From Brevibacterium sanguinis (lineage in GTDB: Bacteria > Actinomycetota > Actinomycetes > Actinomycetales > Brevibacteriaceae): a DNA stretch of 64,000 bases. Location: NCBI RefSeq assembly GCF_003315415.1, contig NZ_QNSB01000002.1:248001-312000 (forward strand), given 5' to 3'. The position numbers were made by a program, and so were the translations under genes. Numbering within the stretch: the first letter of the stretch is position 1; every line of letters begins with the position of its first letter. Below are positions 8,677 through 16,305 of this stretch, in pieces. The notes beneath the pieces were generated by a model that worked only from the letters and a program-made list of their open reading frames with translations, searched no databases and was not told the origin of the DNA.

Positions 8677-8696
8677 GCCCGCGACGGACTGAGCCC
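8665..8696. repeat. 16-bp tandem duplication across the GH15 stop codon
   Basis: Two perfect copies of a 16-nt unit (8665-8680 and 8681-8696) each carry a TGA. The first TGA ends the GH15 gene; the second lies in the short gap to the convergent oxidase gene. Confidence 0.85.
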
Positions 8697-8706
8697 GTCC
8701 GGGTGC

Positions 8707-10305
8707 TCACACCACGGTGAAATTCGCCATCATCGCCATGTCCTCGTGCTCGAGGTTGTGGCAGTGGAGCATGTAGAGCCCGCGGAACCGCGGGAACGTC
8801 ACCAGCACCTCGACGACGCCGTAGGGAGTGACACGCACGGTGTCCTTCCACCCCCGCTTCGACGGACCCGTCTCCCCGTTCCGATCGAAGACTACCTGGA
8901 AATGCCCGAGGTGGACGTGGACGGGATGGTCGAAGTCGGAAGTGAAAGTCCACCGCTCGACCGTGCCCGAGCGCGGCGACGCCGACGATCCCCAGGGATC
9001 GTAGGGCTCGCCGTTGATCGTCCACAGGTGGTCGCCGGCGAGGCGGAAGTCGAAGGTCCGCTCGGCGACCGCCTCGGCGGGGTCGAGGGTGACGAAGTCC
9101 TCCTTGAGCACCGCGGGCGCCGGTGGGACGGTCTCCACACCGCCGGCGACATCGAAAGCGAGGATCCTCTCGAGCCCCCCGGGGTCCGCGTTGCGCATCT
9201 CCACCCGGGTGCCGGCGGGCAGGACGGAGAAGTCGACGAGGAGGTCGACCCTTTCGGCAGGGGCCAGGTCGATGGTCTCGACCTCGACAGGTGCCCGCAG
9301 CAGCCCGAGGTCCGAACCGATGAGGGTCAGCGGCAGATCGGGACCGGCGCCCGGGTTCAGCCGCAAGCTCAGCTGCCGGGCGTTGCAGGCGTTGAGCAGG
9401 CGCAGGCGGTAGCGTCCGCGCGCAACCGTCGTCCGCGGGCAGGGGGCGCCGTTGACGAGCATGACGTCTCCGATCACGCCGTTCATGAAGGTGTCCTCGA
9501 CGCCGGGGGTGCGGAGGAGTTCGGGGTCGCGGGCCGGGTAGAGCAGCTGACCGTCCTCGTCGAAGGCCCGGTCGGTCAAGCACAGGAGGAGTTCCCGGTC
9601 GTCGCGGGGGAGCTCCAGCCCGTCCTCCGTGTCGTCGCGGATGAGGAACATCCCGGCCAGCCCACGCCACACCTGTGGGCCTGTGAAGTCCATGCGATGG
9701 TCGTGGTACCACAGCAGGGCCGAGTCCTGGACCATCGGATAGCGGTAGGTCCGTGAACTCTCGTGCAGCCTCCACGGCACCCCGTGGCGGCCGTGGTGGT
9801 GGGAGCCCATCGCCGAGTGTCCGGCGGACATCGCCTCGTCGAGCACCGCGGCGTCGAACCCCGGCGGGACGATGAGATCGAGGGGACCCCCGTCGGAGTC
9901 CGGTGGGGTGACGCCGCCGTGCAGGTGCGTCGAGGTCGGAACCGCGAGATCGTTCCTCACGGCGAGGTGCACCGGGGATCCCCGCCTCGCCTCGATCGTC
10001 GGGCCGGGGAAGATCCCGTCGTAGCCGTAGATCTCGGTGGACATCCCGGGCAGGATCTCCGCCGAGGCGGTCCGCTGGGTCAGGGTCAGGCGGCCGCCTG
10101 CGTCGGGGCGCCGGACGGGGACGACGGGGAGCTCTCTCGAGTACGGAGCCGGAAGCGGGCAGCGGCTGCGGAGCGGAACCAGGCGGGGAGCGTCGGAAGG
10201 GACGCGCAGGAGGCCCGAATCGCATCCGCCGAGGCCCAGTCCGGCTCCGATCGCTCCCCCGGCGAGCAGACCCGTGCGGAGGATCGTCCGTCGATCGCAG
10301 GTCAT
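8707..10305 (-). CDS. Multicopper oxidase, Tat-exported lipoprotein
   Basis: This 532-residue three-domain cupredoxin oxidase has all four copper motifs in order: THLHGG, YHDHRM, HPVHVHLGHF and the C-terminal HCHNLEHEDMAMM, which supplies the T1 Cys/His/Met and the trinuclear ligands. The N-terminus has a twin-arginine motif (RRTIL) followed by a Gly/Ala-rich helix ending LGGC, so it is probably exported folded and lipidated. CotA/CueO-type enzymes oxidise Cu(I), Mn(II) or phenolics; no Met-rich insert typical of CueO is seen. The start ATG at 10305 overlaps the upstream stop as TGATG, which implies translational coupling to the small membrane protein. Control is probably by the divergent MarR gene. 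Confidence 0.92.
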   Translation of the reverse strand: MTCDRRTILRTGLLAGGAIGAGLGLGGCDSGLLRVPSDAPRLVPLRSRCPLPAPYSRELPVVPVRRPDAGGRLTLTQRTASAEILPGMSTEIYGYDGIFPGPTIEARRGSPVHLAVRNDLAVPTSTHLHGGVTPPDSDGGPLDLIVPPGFDAAVLDEAMSAGHSAMGSHHHGRHGVPWRLHESSRTYRYPMVQDSALLWYHDHRMDFTGPQVWRGLAGMFLIRDDTEDGLELPRDDRELLLCLTDRAFDEDGQLLYPARDPELLRTPGVEDTFMNGVIGDVMLVNGAPCPRTTVARGRYRLRLLNACNARQLSLRLNPGAGPDLPLTLIGSDLGLLRAPVEVETIDLAPAERVDLLVDFSVLPAGTRVEMRNADPGGLERILAFDVAGGVETVPPAPAVLKEDFVTLDPAEAVAERTFDFRLAGDHLWTINGEPYDPWGSSASPRSGTVERWTFTSDFDHPVHVHLGHFQVVFDRNGETGPSKRGWKDTVRVTPYGVVEVLVTFPRFRGLYMLHCHNLEHEDMAMMANFTVV

Positions 10306-10793
10306 CACCGCGCACCCCCATTCCTGCGCTGCGACGAGGGAAGGTCGCCGAATGATGCCGAAGCGGGCACGCCTCTCCTGCGGCGCCGGGTCCGCGGCGC
10401 GTGCCGGCATCGCCAGAGTGCGACGCAGGTGAGCAGGGACAGCGCGACGATGAGCACTCCCCCGACGATGTGGGGCCCGACGGTGCGGGTGTAGCCGAGG
10501 ATTGCCTGCGCCATCGTGAGGACGACGAGAAGCGGGATGACCGCAAGGGGCCAACGGGCGCCGCGGGCGACGACGGCGTTGAGGATCGCCACGGGGACGG
10601 CGAGGAACAGTGGGAGGACCAGGATGACGGCGGCATTGAGGCTGTGCATCGAGAACCAGGAGGTGCTCCCCGACACGAAGCCGGCGGCGAACACGGTCTG
10701 GAGCAGCACCTGGAGGAACCACAGGGTCATGATGATCCGCAGCGCATACCACAGCCAGGTGGATCTGTGCCGGGGAGTCGGGTGGAGGTTCAT
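10305..10793 (-). CDS. Small four-helix membrane protein coupled to the multicopper oxidase
   Basis: The 162-residue protein has four predicted membrane helices (about 13-37, 51-75, 82-103 and 108-130) and a strongly basic C-terminal tail with a run of arginines. I do not recognise a family with certainty. The helix-4 segment GPHIVGGVL carries a His that could bind heme or metal, as in small cytochrome-b561-like or DUF6220-type proteins. Its stop overlaps the ATG of the multicopper oxidase by one base, so the two are made together; a role in electron or metal supply to the oxidase is inference. The ATG lies directly after a MarR-type inverted repeat. Confidence 0.8.
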   Translation of the reverse strand: MNLHPTPRHRSTWLWYALRIIMTLWFLQVLLQTVFAAGFVSGSTSWFSMHSLNAAVILVLPLFLAVPVAILNAVVARGARWPLAVIPLLVVLTMAQAILGYTRTVGPHIVGGVLIVALSLLTCVALWRCRHAPRTRRRRRGVPASASFGDLPSSQRRNGGAR

Positions 10794-10800
10794 CCCTCAA

Positions 10801-10822
10801 TTGTTTGCGCCTGCGCAACCAA
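10801..10822. promoter_or_regulatory. MarR-type operator over the oxidase-operon promoter
   Basis: A 22-bp inverted repeat (TTGTTTGCGC-CT-GCGCAACCAA, 9 of 10 arm positions paired) overlaps an AACAAT hexamer on the minus strand that ends 6 nt before the ATG at 10793. A repressor bound here would block the -10 region. The divergent MarR gene at 10981 is the obvious candidate. Confidence 0.65.
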
Positions 10823-10968
10823 TGGCATTGGGGTTTTCCTCCGGACGGGCTCGGGGTTCCCCGGCACCCGCTGATGCGGCCGGCCGCGGAACCGGCCGTG
10901 GCGCGTCTGCGGACGCGCATCCGCCGAGGCGGGCGGCCGCGGTCCCGCCATGGCGCGTCCGCGTGTGA

Positions 10969-10974
10969 GATATT
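10969..10974 (+). promoter_or_regulatory. -10 hexamer GATATT, leaderless promoter
   Basis: GATATT ends 6 nt before the GTG start at 10981. Confidence 0.45.
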
Positions 10975-10980
10975 GGCCCG

Positions 10981-11430
10981 GTGACGGACAGCGACCCACC
11001 ACTCCAGGACCCCTCGACGACGGTCCGGGCCTACCTCGCGTCCCAGATCCTCTGGGGCGTCCACGTCGCCTCCGTCCATGGCCTGAGCATCAGCGAGTAT
11101 GCGACGCTCATGGTGCTCCAACTGGCCGGAACCGCCACTCCGGCCGAGCTCGCCGAGACGACCCGCCTGAGCCCGGCGGCAGTCTCGCGGATGATCACCC
11201 GTCTTTCCGACCGCGGATTCGTCGTCCGCGAGACGGATCCCGACGATCGGCGACGGACGATCATCTCGATCTCGCCCGACTGGGTCGAGACTGCGGAGGA
11301 CGCCGCACGACCCCATCGCGAAGCGAACATGGCGGTGATGTACTCGCTCACTCCCGCCGAACGTGCTGCCGTCTTCGGCTGGATGGCTCGGGCCACCTCG
11401 GCGAGCCTGTCCGCTCTCGATGAGGACTGA
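10981..11430 (+). CDS. MarR-family transcriptional regulator
   Basis: This 149-residue winged-helix protein has a recognition helix region LSPAAVSRMITRLSDRG and a wing with ETDPDDRRRTIISIS, the standard MarR DDRR signature. MarR proteins are dimeric repressors that often respond to phenolics, oxidants or metals. It is divergent from the membrane-protein/multicopper-oxidase operon, and a good MarR-type inverted repeat overlies that operon's promoter. The start is GTG and no ribosome site precedes it, which fits the leaderless promoter. No clear redox cysteine is present, so a small-molecule ligand is more likely than thiol oxidation. Confidence 0.9.
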   Translation: MTDSDPPLQDPSTTVRAYLASQILWGVHVASVHGLSISEYATLMVLQLAGTATPAELAETTRLSPAAVSRMITRLSDRGFVVRETDPDDRRRTIISISPDWVETAEDAARPHREANMAVMYSLTPAERAAVFGWMARATSASLSALDED

Positions 11431-11540
11431 GCACGAATCGTGCGACGGGCAGGACCGGCCGGCTCCGACGCGCTCGATCGCCGTCGGCCCAGCGGCGCAC
11501 TTCCACCCGCAGGTGGATGTGAGCGCGAAGCCTCGGTGTC

Positions 11541-11546
11541 TAAGCT
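11541..11546 (+). promoter_or_regulatory. -10 hexamer TAAGCT, leaderless promoter
   Basis: TAAGCT ends 6 nt before the ATG of the histidine kinase at 11553. Confidence 0.5.
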
Positions 11547-11552
11547 GAAGGG

Positions 11553-13280
11553 ATGACAGAGACCACGGCACGCTCCCGCCGCGCGACGTCGGGGGCTCGA
11601 ACCCGAGCGGAGGCAGGGCCCGGAACGGACGCCTCGCCCGGAGCCGAGGCTCAGGCCGGGTCGGAGACCCAGCTCGCATCAGGGACCCGGCCGAGTTCGG
11701 CATCTCGACCAGGCCCGGCATCGTCGCAGGTGCCGACCGTCCCCACCGAGAGCGAACGGCGGATCCAGCGCAGCGACTGGTACCTCACCTTCGGCCTCGC
11801 GGTGTCCTCGGTGGTCTTCGCGGTGCTCTACTTCACCGCCGGCAACTGGCCGTTCGAAGCCCCGCTGTGGGTCGCCTGCCTGACCTCCGTCCTCATCTCC
11901 GTGCCGCTGCTCTTCCGGCGCCGCTGGCCCAGCCGGGTGGCCTGGGCGCAGTCGGTCGTCTACGGGATCGCGATGATCTTCGGAGCGATGGAGCCCGGCA
12001 TCTCGCAGATCATCGTCTTCATGGGCATCTACTCGATCGGCGCCTGGCAGATCGACCGGCGCACGGCCTTCATCTCGCGCGTCTTCCTCTGCATCGCGAT
12101 GTTCGCCCTGTTCGTCGTCGTCATGGTCACCGAGTTCACCGACACGGACACGATGACGGTCCTCCAGTACGCCGCCAGCATCGGCGTCGCGTTCCTCGTC
12201 AATATCGCCTTCTTCGGCGGCGCCTGGGTCTTCGGCGACCGGGCATGGAATCAGCGCCGGCTCGTCGACGATCTCAAGCGCGCCAACGAGGAGGTCCACG
12301 CGCAGGAGCGGCAGCTCGCCCAGCAGGCCCTCGATCTCGAGCGGGTGCGCATCGCCCGCGAACTCCACGACGGAGTCGCCCACCACATCGCGGGCGTCGG
12401 GATCCATGCGGCCGCGGCGCGGCGGAGCCTGGAGAGGAATCCCGAGAAGGCCCGCGAGTCCCTCAAGGTCATCGAGGATTCCACTCGGCAGACCGTCGAC
12501 GAGCTCCGGTCCCTCGTCTACACGCTGCGCGAGACGGGCACGGACGACGCGGGTGCGGGGGCGTCGGGGGGCTCGGATGCCAGGGCCGGTTCCTCGGATG
12601 CGAGTGCGCCGGTCAGCCCCGGAGCGACTGCTCCGGGAACGCCGAGCGCGACGGAGTCGGGAGTCCGGGGCGCGTCATCTCCGGGTGCGACCGCAGGCAC
12701 CGGGGACGGCGGTGACGAGCATCGGGTGCCCTGCCTCGGCGACCTCCCCGAACTCATCGCGGCCACGCGCGCGACGGGACGGAGCGTCGAGCTGATGACG
12801 ATCGGAGAACCCCGCTGCCTGTCGCCGATCACGGAGACCGCGATCTACCGCATAGTCCAGGAATCGCTGACGAACAGCCAGCGATATGCGGCCCCGGACG
12901 CCGAGGTGGAGGTCCGTCTACGCTATGGCGACCATGCCGTCGAGGTCGAGATCAGCGATTCCGCCTCGGCGGGATGCACTCAGCAGTCGAAAGGCACCGG
13001 GATGGGCATCATCGGGATGCGCGAGCGCATCACCGCCCTCGACGGCACCCTGCGGGTCGGGCCGAAGTCGCGGGGCGGATGGCTCGTCAGCGCGAGCATC
13101 CCCTATCCGCGCACGGGCTCCACGGCTGCGGAACTCGGATCACCGCCGAGCGCCTCAGCGGATTCCCAGACCAGGGGACACGTCTCTCCGGATTCCGAGT
13201 CCGCATCACGGGAACACGTTCCGCCGCCCGCATCCCCTCACGACGCCAGCCCCTCGAACTCTCAAGGACGTTTGCCATGA
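11553..13280 (+). CDS. NarL-family sensor histidine kinase
   Basis: This 575-residue kinase has a disordered N-terminal tail (1-70), five or six membrane helices (about 78-228), a short coiled coil (about 235-265), a HisKA_3 dimerisation domain with phospho-acceptor His272 in ARELHDGVAHH, and a C-terminal HATPase_c (QESLTNSQRYA as N box, GTGMGIIGMRERI as G box). A low-complexity Gly/Ala/Ser/Thr insert of about 60 residues separates the two catalytic domains, and a second disordered tail follows the ATPase domain; both are unusual. Its stop overlaps the response regulator start as ATGA. The membrane-embedded sensor without an extracellular domain resembles DesK/LiaS-type envelope-stress kinases. 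Confidence 0.92.
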   Translation: MTETTARSRRATSGARTRAEAGPGTDASPGAEAQAGSETQLASGTRPSSASRPGPASSQVPTVPTESERRIQRSDWYLTFGLAVSSVVFAVLYFTAGNWPFEAPLWVACLTSVLISVPLLFRRRWPSRVAWAQSVVYGIAMIFGAMEPGISQIIVFMGIYSIGAWQIDRRTAFISRVFLCIAMFALFVVVMVTEFTDTDTMTVLQYAASIGVAFLVNIAFFGGAWVFGDRAWNQRRLVDDLKRANEEVHAQERQLAQQALDLERVRIARELHDGVAHHIAGVGIHAAAARRSLERNPEKARESLKVIEDSTRQTVDELRSLVYTLRETGTDDAGAGASGGSDARAGSSDASAPVSPGATAPGTPSATESGVRGASSPGATAGTGDGGDEHRVPCLGDLPELIAATRATGRSVELMTIGEPRCLSPITETAIYRIVQESLTNSQRYAAPDAEVEVRLRYGDHAVEVEISDSASAGCTQQSKGTGMGIIGMRERITALDGTLRVGPKSRGGWLVSASIPYPRTGSTAAELGSPPSASADSQTRGHVSPDSESASREHVPPPASPHDASPSNSQGRLP

Positions 13281-13978
13281 TCCGAGTCCTCCTCGTCGAC
13301 GACCAGTCGATGGTCCGCACGGGCTTCCGCACCATTCTCGAGAGCGAGGACGGCATCGCCGTCGTCGGAGAGGCCGAGAACGGCAGGCAGGCCATCGACC
13401 AGGCCCTCGCCCTCTCCCCCGATGTCATCTGCATGGACGTCCAGATGCCCGTCATGGACGGACTCATCGCCACTGCCGAGATCGTCCGCCGCGGCGCCGC
13501 CGGCGCCGTGCTCATGCTCACGACCTTCGATCGCGATGACTTCCTGTTCCGGGCCCTGTCCGCGGGTGCCGGCGGATTCCTCCTCAAGACCGCCGAGGCC
13601 GAGCAGCTCATCGCAGCGGTCACGGCGCTGGCCAGGGGCGACGGTCTGCTGTCACCCGAGGTCACGCGACGGGTCATCGAGCGGTCAGTGCGCACGCCCG
13701 AGGCCGAGACTCCGCGGGACCCAAAGTTCGAGCTGCTCACCGACCGCGAGGTCGAGGTCCTCCACCTCGTCGCATCGGGGCTGAGCAACGCGGAGATCGC
13801 GGGGGAGCTCTTCCTCGGCGAGGCGACGGTGAAGACGCACGTGTCGAACCTGCTCGCGAAGCTCGGGATCCGCGATCGCACCCACGCCGTCATCTGGGCC
13901 TATGAGAACGGGGTGGTGAAGCCGCAGTCCCAGGAGGCCTCGTCCGCGATGGGGAGAGCGAATCAGCCCAGGGGCTGA
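13277..13978 (+). CDS. NarL/LuxR-type response regulator
   Basis: The 233-residue protein has a receiver domain with acidic pocket VDDQ (Asp8, Asp9), phospho-acceptor Asp54 in ICMDVQMP and conserved Lys in FLLKTA, followed by a LuxR-type helix-turn-helix (LTDREVEVLHLVASGLSN through ATVKTHVSNLLAKLG). The ATG overlaps the kinase stop (ATGA) and AAGGACG provides a ribosome site, so the pair is one transcriptional and translational unit. The ABC exporter that follows 34 bp later has its own promoter-like hexamer and is the likely regulated target, as in many BceRS/LiaRS-like actinobacterial modules. Confidence 0.93.
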   Translation: MIRVLLVDDQSMVRTGFRTILESEDGIAVVGEAENGRQAIDQALALSPDVICMDVQMPVMDGLIATAEIVRRGAAGAVLMLTTFDRDDFLFRALSAGAGGFLLKTAEAEQLIAAVTALARGDGLLSPEVTRRVIERSVRTPEAETPRDPKFELLTDREVEVLHLVASGLSNAEIAGELFLGEATVKTHVSNLLAKLGIRDRTHAVIWAYENGVVKPQSQEASSAMGRANQPRG

Positions 13979-14000
13979 GGCAGCCGGCGGGCGACGCGCC

Positions 14001-14006
14001 TAGCGT
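14001..14006 (+). promoter_or_regulatory. -10 hexamer TAGCGT, leaderless promoter
   Basis: TAGCGT ends 6 nt before the ATG of the ABC ATPase gene at 14013. Confidence 0.55.
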
Positions 14007-14012
14007 GGATGC

Positions 14013-14900
14013 ATGATCACCTTGGACGGCATCTCGCGCAGCTTCGGCTCGACAACGGTCCTCCACGACCTCGGCTTCACGATCGGGGCGGGAAGGATCA
14101 CCGGTTTCGTCGGCTCCAACGGGTCGGGAAAGACGACGGCGATGCGGATCATCCTCGGCGTGCTCGCCGCCGATTCCGGCCGCATCACGGTGGACGGTGA
14201 GGACATCACCCCTGCTCACCGCAGCGCGATCGGGTACATGCCCGAGGAGCGCGGGCTCTACCCCAAGATGCCGATCATCGATCAGCTCATCTATCTCGCC
14301 CGGTTCCACGGGCTGAGCCGGGCCGACGCACGCCGGCGGGGACTGGAGCTGCTCGAGCAGCTCGATCTGCGCGGCAAGCCGAGCGACACTCTCGAGTCAG
14401 TCAGCCTGGGCAACCAGCAGAAGGTCCAGATCGCGGCCGCGCTCATCCACGGACCGCAGGCCCTCGTCCTCGACGAACCGTTCTCCGGGCTCGACCCCGC
14501 CGCCGTCGAGCGCACCCTCGACGTCCTCAAGGGCTTCGCGTCCACGGGAGCCCCGGTCCTCTTCTCGAGTCATCAGCTCGACCTCGTCGAACGCCTCGTC
14601 GACGATCTCGTCATCATCAACCAGGGTCGGCTCGTCGCCACCGGGACGACGGACGAACTCCGACGACTGCGCAGCCGGCCCGAGTGGACGCTCGAGAGCA
14701 CTGCCGACCTGGCCTGGATCCGCGAGCTTCCCGATGTCGACGTCATCGAGCTCGACGGCAGCTGGGTGCGCTTCGCAGCTGCGGACTCCGGGAGCGCCGA
14801 GGCGGTTCTGCGCCGAGCGCTCGAGCGCGGTTCCGGCGCCTCCTTCGCCCCCCATCGACTCCCCCTCAACCGGCTCTTCCAGGAGGTCACGCAGTCATGA
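14013..14900 (+). CDS. ABC transporter ATP-binding protein (NatA/drug-export type)
   Basis: The 295-residue protein has an ABC ATPase domain with Walker A GSNGSGKT near residue 35, Q-loop-region ERGLYPKMP, a degenerate signature VSLGNQQKVQIA in place of LSGGQ, Walker B ALVLDEPFSGLDP, and an H-loop SSHQLD. The C-terminal 80 residues form the DUF4162-like tail seen in NatA-type ATPases. The variant signature is shared with NatA/YhaQ-like Na+/drug exporters. Its stop overlaps the permease start (ATGA), and AGGAGG just upstream serves the permease. Placed directly after the two-component system, it is probably an envelope-stress-induced exporter. Confidence 0.92.
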   Translation: MITLDGISRSFGSTTVLHDLGFTIGAGRITGFVGSNGSGKTTAMRIILGVLAADSGRITVDGEDITPAHRSAIGYMPEERGLYPKMPIIDQLIYLARFHGLSRADARRRGLELLEQLDLRGKPSDTLESVSLGNQQKVQIAAALIHGPQALVLDEPFSGLDPAAVERTLDVLKGFASTGAPVLFSSHQLDLVERLVDDLVIINQGRLVATGTTDELRRLRSRPEWTLESTADLAWIRELPDVDVIELDGSWVRFAAADSGSAEAVLRRALERGSGASFAPHRLPLNRLFQEVTQS

Positions 14901-16216
14901 GCACCGATCCCGATCCCGCCATGACCACACGGCGGAACGCGACGATGACAGCATCGGCCCGTCCGCCTGCGTCCTCGTCTCTCCCCCCGGCGGCGGACTC
15001 GTCCATGTCCCCCGCGATGACCGCGGCGCGCGCGAGCTTCACGACGGCGATGGGCCTCGTCATCGAACGCGAGGTCATGGTGCGCCTGAAGTCGAAGGCG
15101 TTCATGGTCTCGACCCTGCTCGGCATCGTCCTCCTCGGGGCTCTCGTCGCGGTCTCGGGCTCGCTTCCCTCGCTGCTGGACTCGACCGACCGCGTGGCGG
15201 TGACCCCTGCGGGCGCCGAGGCGATCGCGGATGCCGACGGTCTCACGGGCGACGACACGTCGGCGGGTGCCGAAGCGTCCGCGGGGACCGGAACGCCCGC
15301 GGCCGGAGCGCCGGCGGAGACCGAAGCACTCGGAGGAGCCGGCGACATCGAGCTCATCGATGTCACCGATGCCGAGGAGGCGAAGGACCTGGTGAGAAGC
15401 GGCCGGGCCGATGCCGCTGTCGTCGAGGACGAGGAGTCGCCCGTCGGCCTGTCGGTCATCGCACAGCGCTCGGCACCTGAGTCCCTCGTCAGCTCCCTCA
15501 GCCGATTGCCGACGGTCGAACTCCTCGATCCCGACGCTCCCGATCCCGCCCTGACGTCGCTCATGGGACTGGGTCTCGGGCTCGTGTTCTTCATGTCCGC
15601 GGTGACGTTCGGGTCGACGATCGCCTCCTCGGTGGTGGAGGAGAAGCAGTCGAGGATCGTCGAGATCCTGCTCGCCTCCACCTCGGCACGGGCGCTGATG
15701 TTCGGCAAGGTCATCGCGTGCACGATCCTCGCATTCGGACAGATCGCCCTCACCGCGGTCGCCATCCTCTTCGGGGCGGCGATCAGCGGGAACGACCTGG
15801 TGCTGGGCAAGATCACGGCGCCCATCGCGTGGTTCATCCCGCTCTTCGTCATCGGATTCGTCATGGTCGCCGCTCTCTATGCGGCCGCCGCCTCTATGGT
15901 CTCCCGAACCGAGGATCTGGGGTCGACGAGCACCCCGATCATGATGATCATCCTCGTGCCCTACATGGCCGTCGTCATCTTCGCCGACAACGAGGCGGTG
16001 ATGGAGGTGATGTCCTTCATCCCGTTCTCGGCGGCGGTCGCCGTACCGATGCGCGTATTCCTCGGCACGATCGAGTGGTGGGAGCCCCTCGTGTCGCTGC
16101 TCATCCTCGTCGTCACCACGCTCGGAGCGCTGCTCCTCGCGACCCGGATCTTCGAGCGCTCGATCCTGCGCTCGGGTCCTCGCCTGTCGTGGACGCGCGC
16201 CCTCCGATCGCAGTGA
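14897..16216 (+). CDS. ABC-2 type permease (NatB/YhaP-like)
   Basis: This 439-residue ABC-2 exporter subunit has an N-terminal disordered tail (about 45 residues), a first membrane helix (FMVSTLLGIVLLGALVA), a large extracytoplasmic loop rich in Ala/Glu/Thr (about 90-215), and then a block of five to six helices. EEKQSRIVEILLAS, at the loop-to-helix junction, is the hallmark of NatB/YhaP permeases. It is coupled to the ATPase gene by an ATGA overlap with AGGAGG at 14881-14886. Together they form a simple exporter for cations, antibiotics or peptides. It ends 90 bp from the convergent HNH gene. Confidence 0.92.
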   Translation: MSTDPDPAMTTRRNATMTASARPPASSSLPPAADSSMSPAMTAARASFTTAMGLVIEREVMVRLKSKAFMVSTLLGIVLLGALVAVSGSLPSLLDSTDRVAVTPAGAEAIADADGLTGDDTSAGAEASAGTGTPAAGAPAETEALGGAGDIELIDVTDAEEAKDLVRSGRADAAVVEDEESPVGLSVIAQRSAPESLVSSLSRLPTVELLDPDAPDPALTSLMGLGLGLVFFMSAVTFGSTIASSVVEEKQSRIVEILLASTSARALMFGKVIACTILAFGQIALTAVAILFGAAISGNDLVLGKITAPIAWFIPLFVIGFVMVAALYAAAASMVSRTEDLGSTSTPIMMIILVPYMAVVIFADNEAVMEVMSFIPFSAAVAVPMRVFLGTIEWWEPLVSLLILVVTTLGALLLATRIFERSILRSGPRLSWTRALRSQ

Positions 16217-16305
16217 TGACCTGAGGTGCGGCGCGTCCGTGCCCGGAGTTCGTGTCCGAGGCCCGGAGGGCATCCGTGCCCGCACCTCCGGAGGCCGCAT
16301 GCGTT

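Noticed and set aside
10306-11721. N-terminal extension of the multicopper oxidase frame
   Set aside because: The added 470 residues are low-complexity and antisense to the MarR gene. The Tat signal sits exactly at the ATG at 10305.
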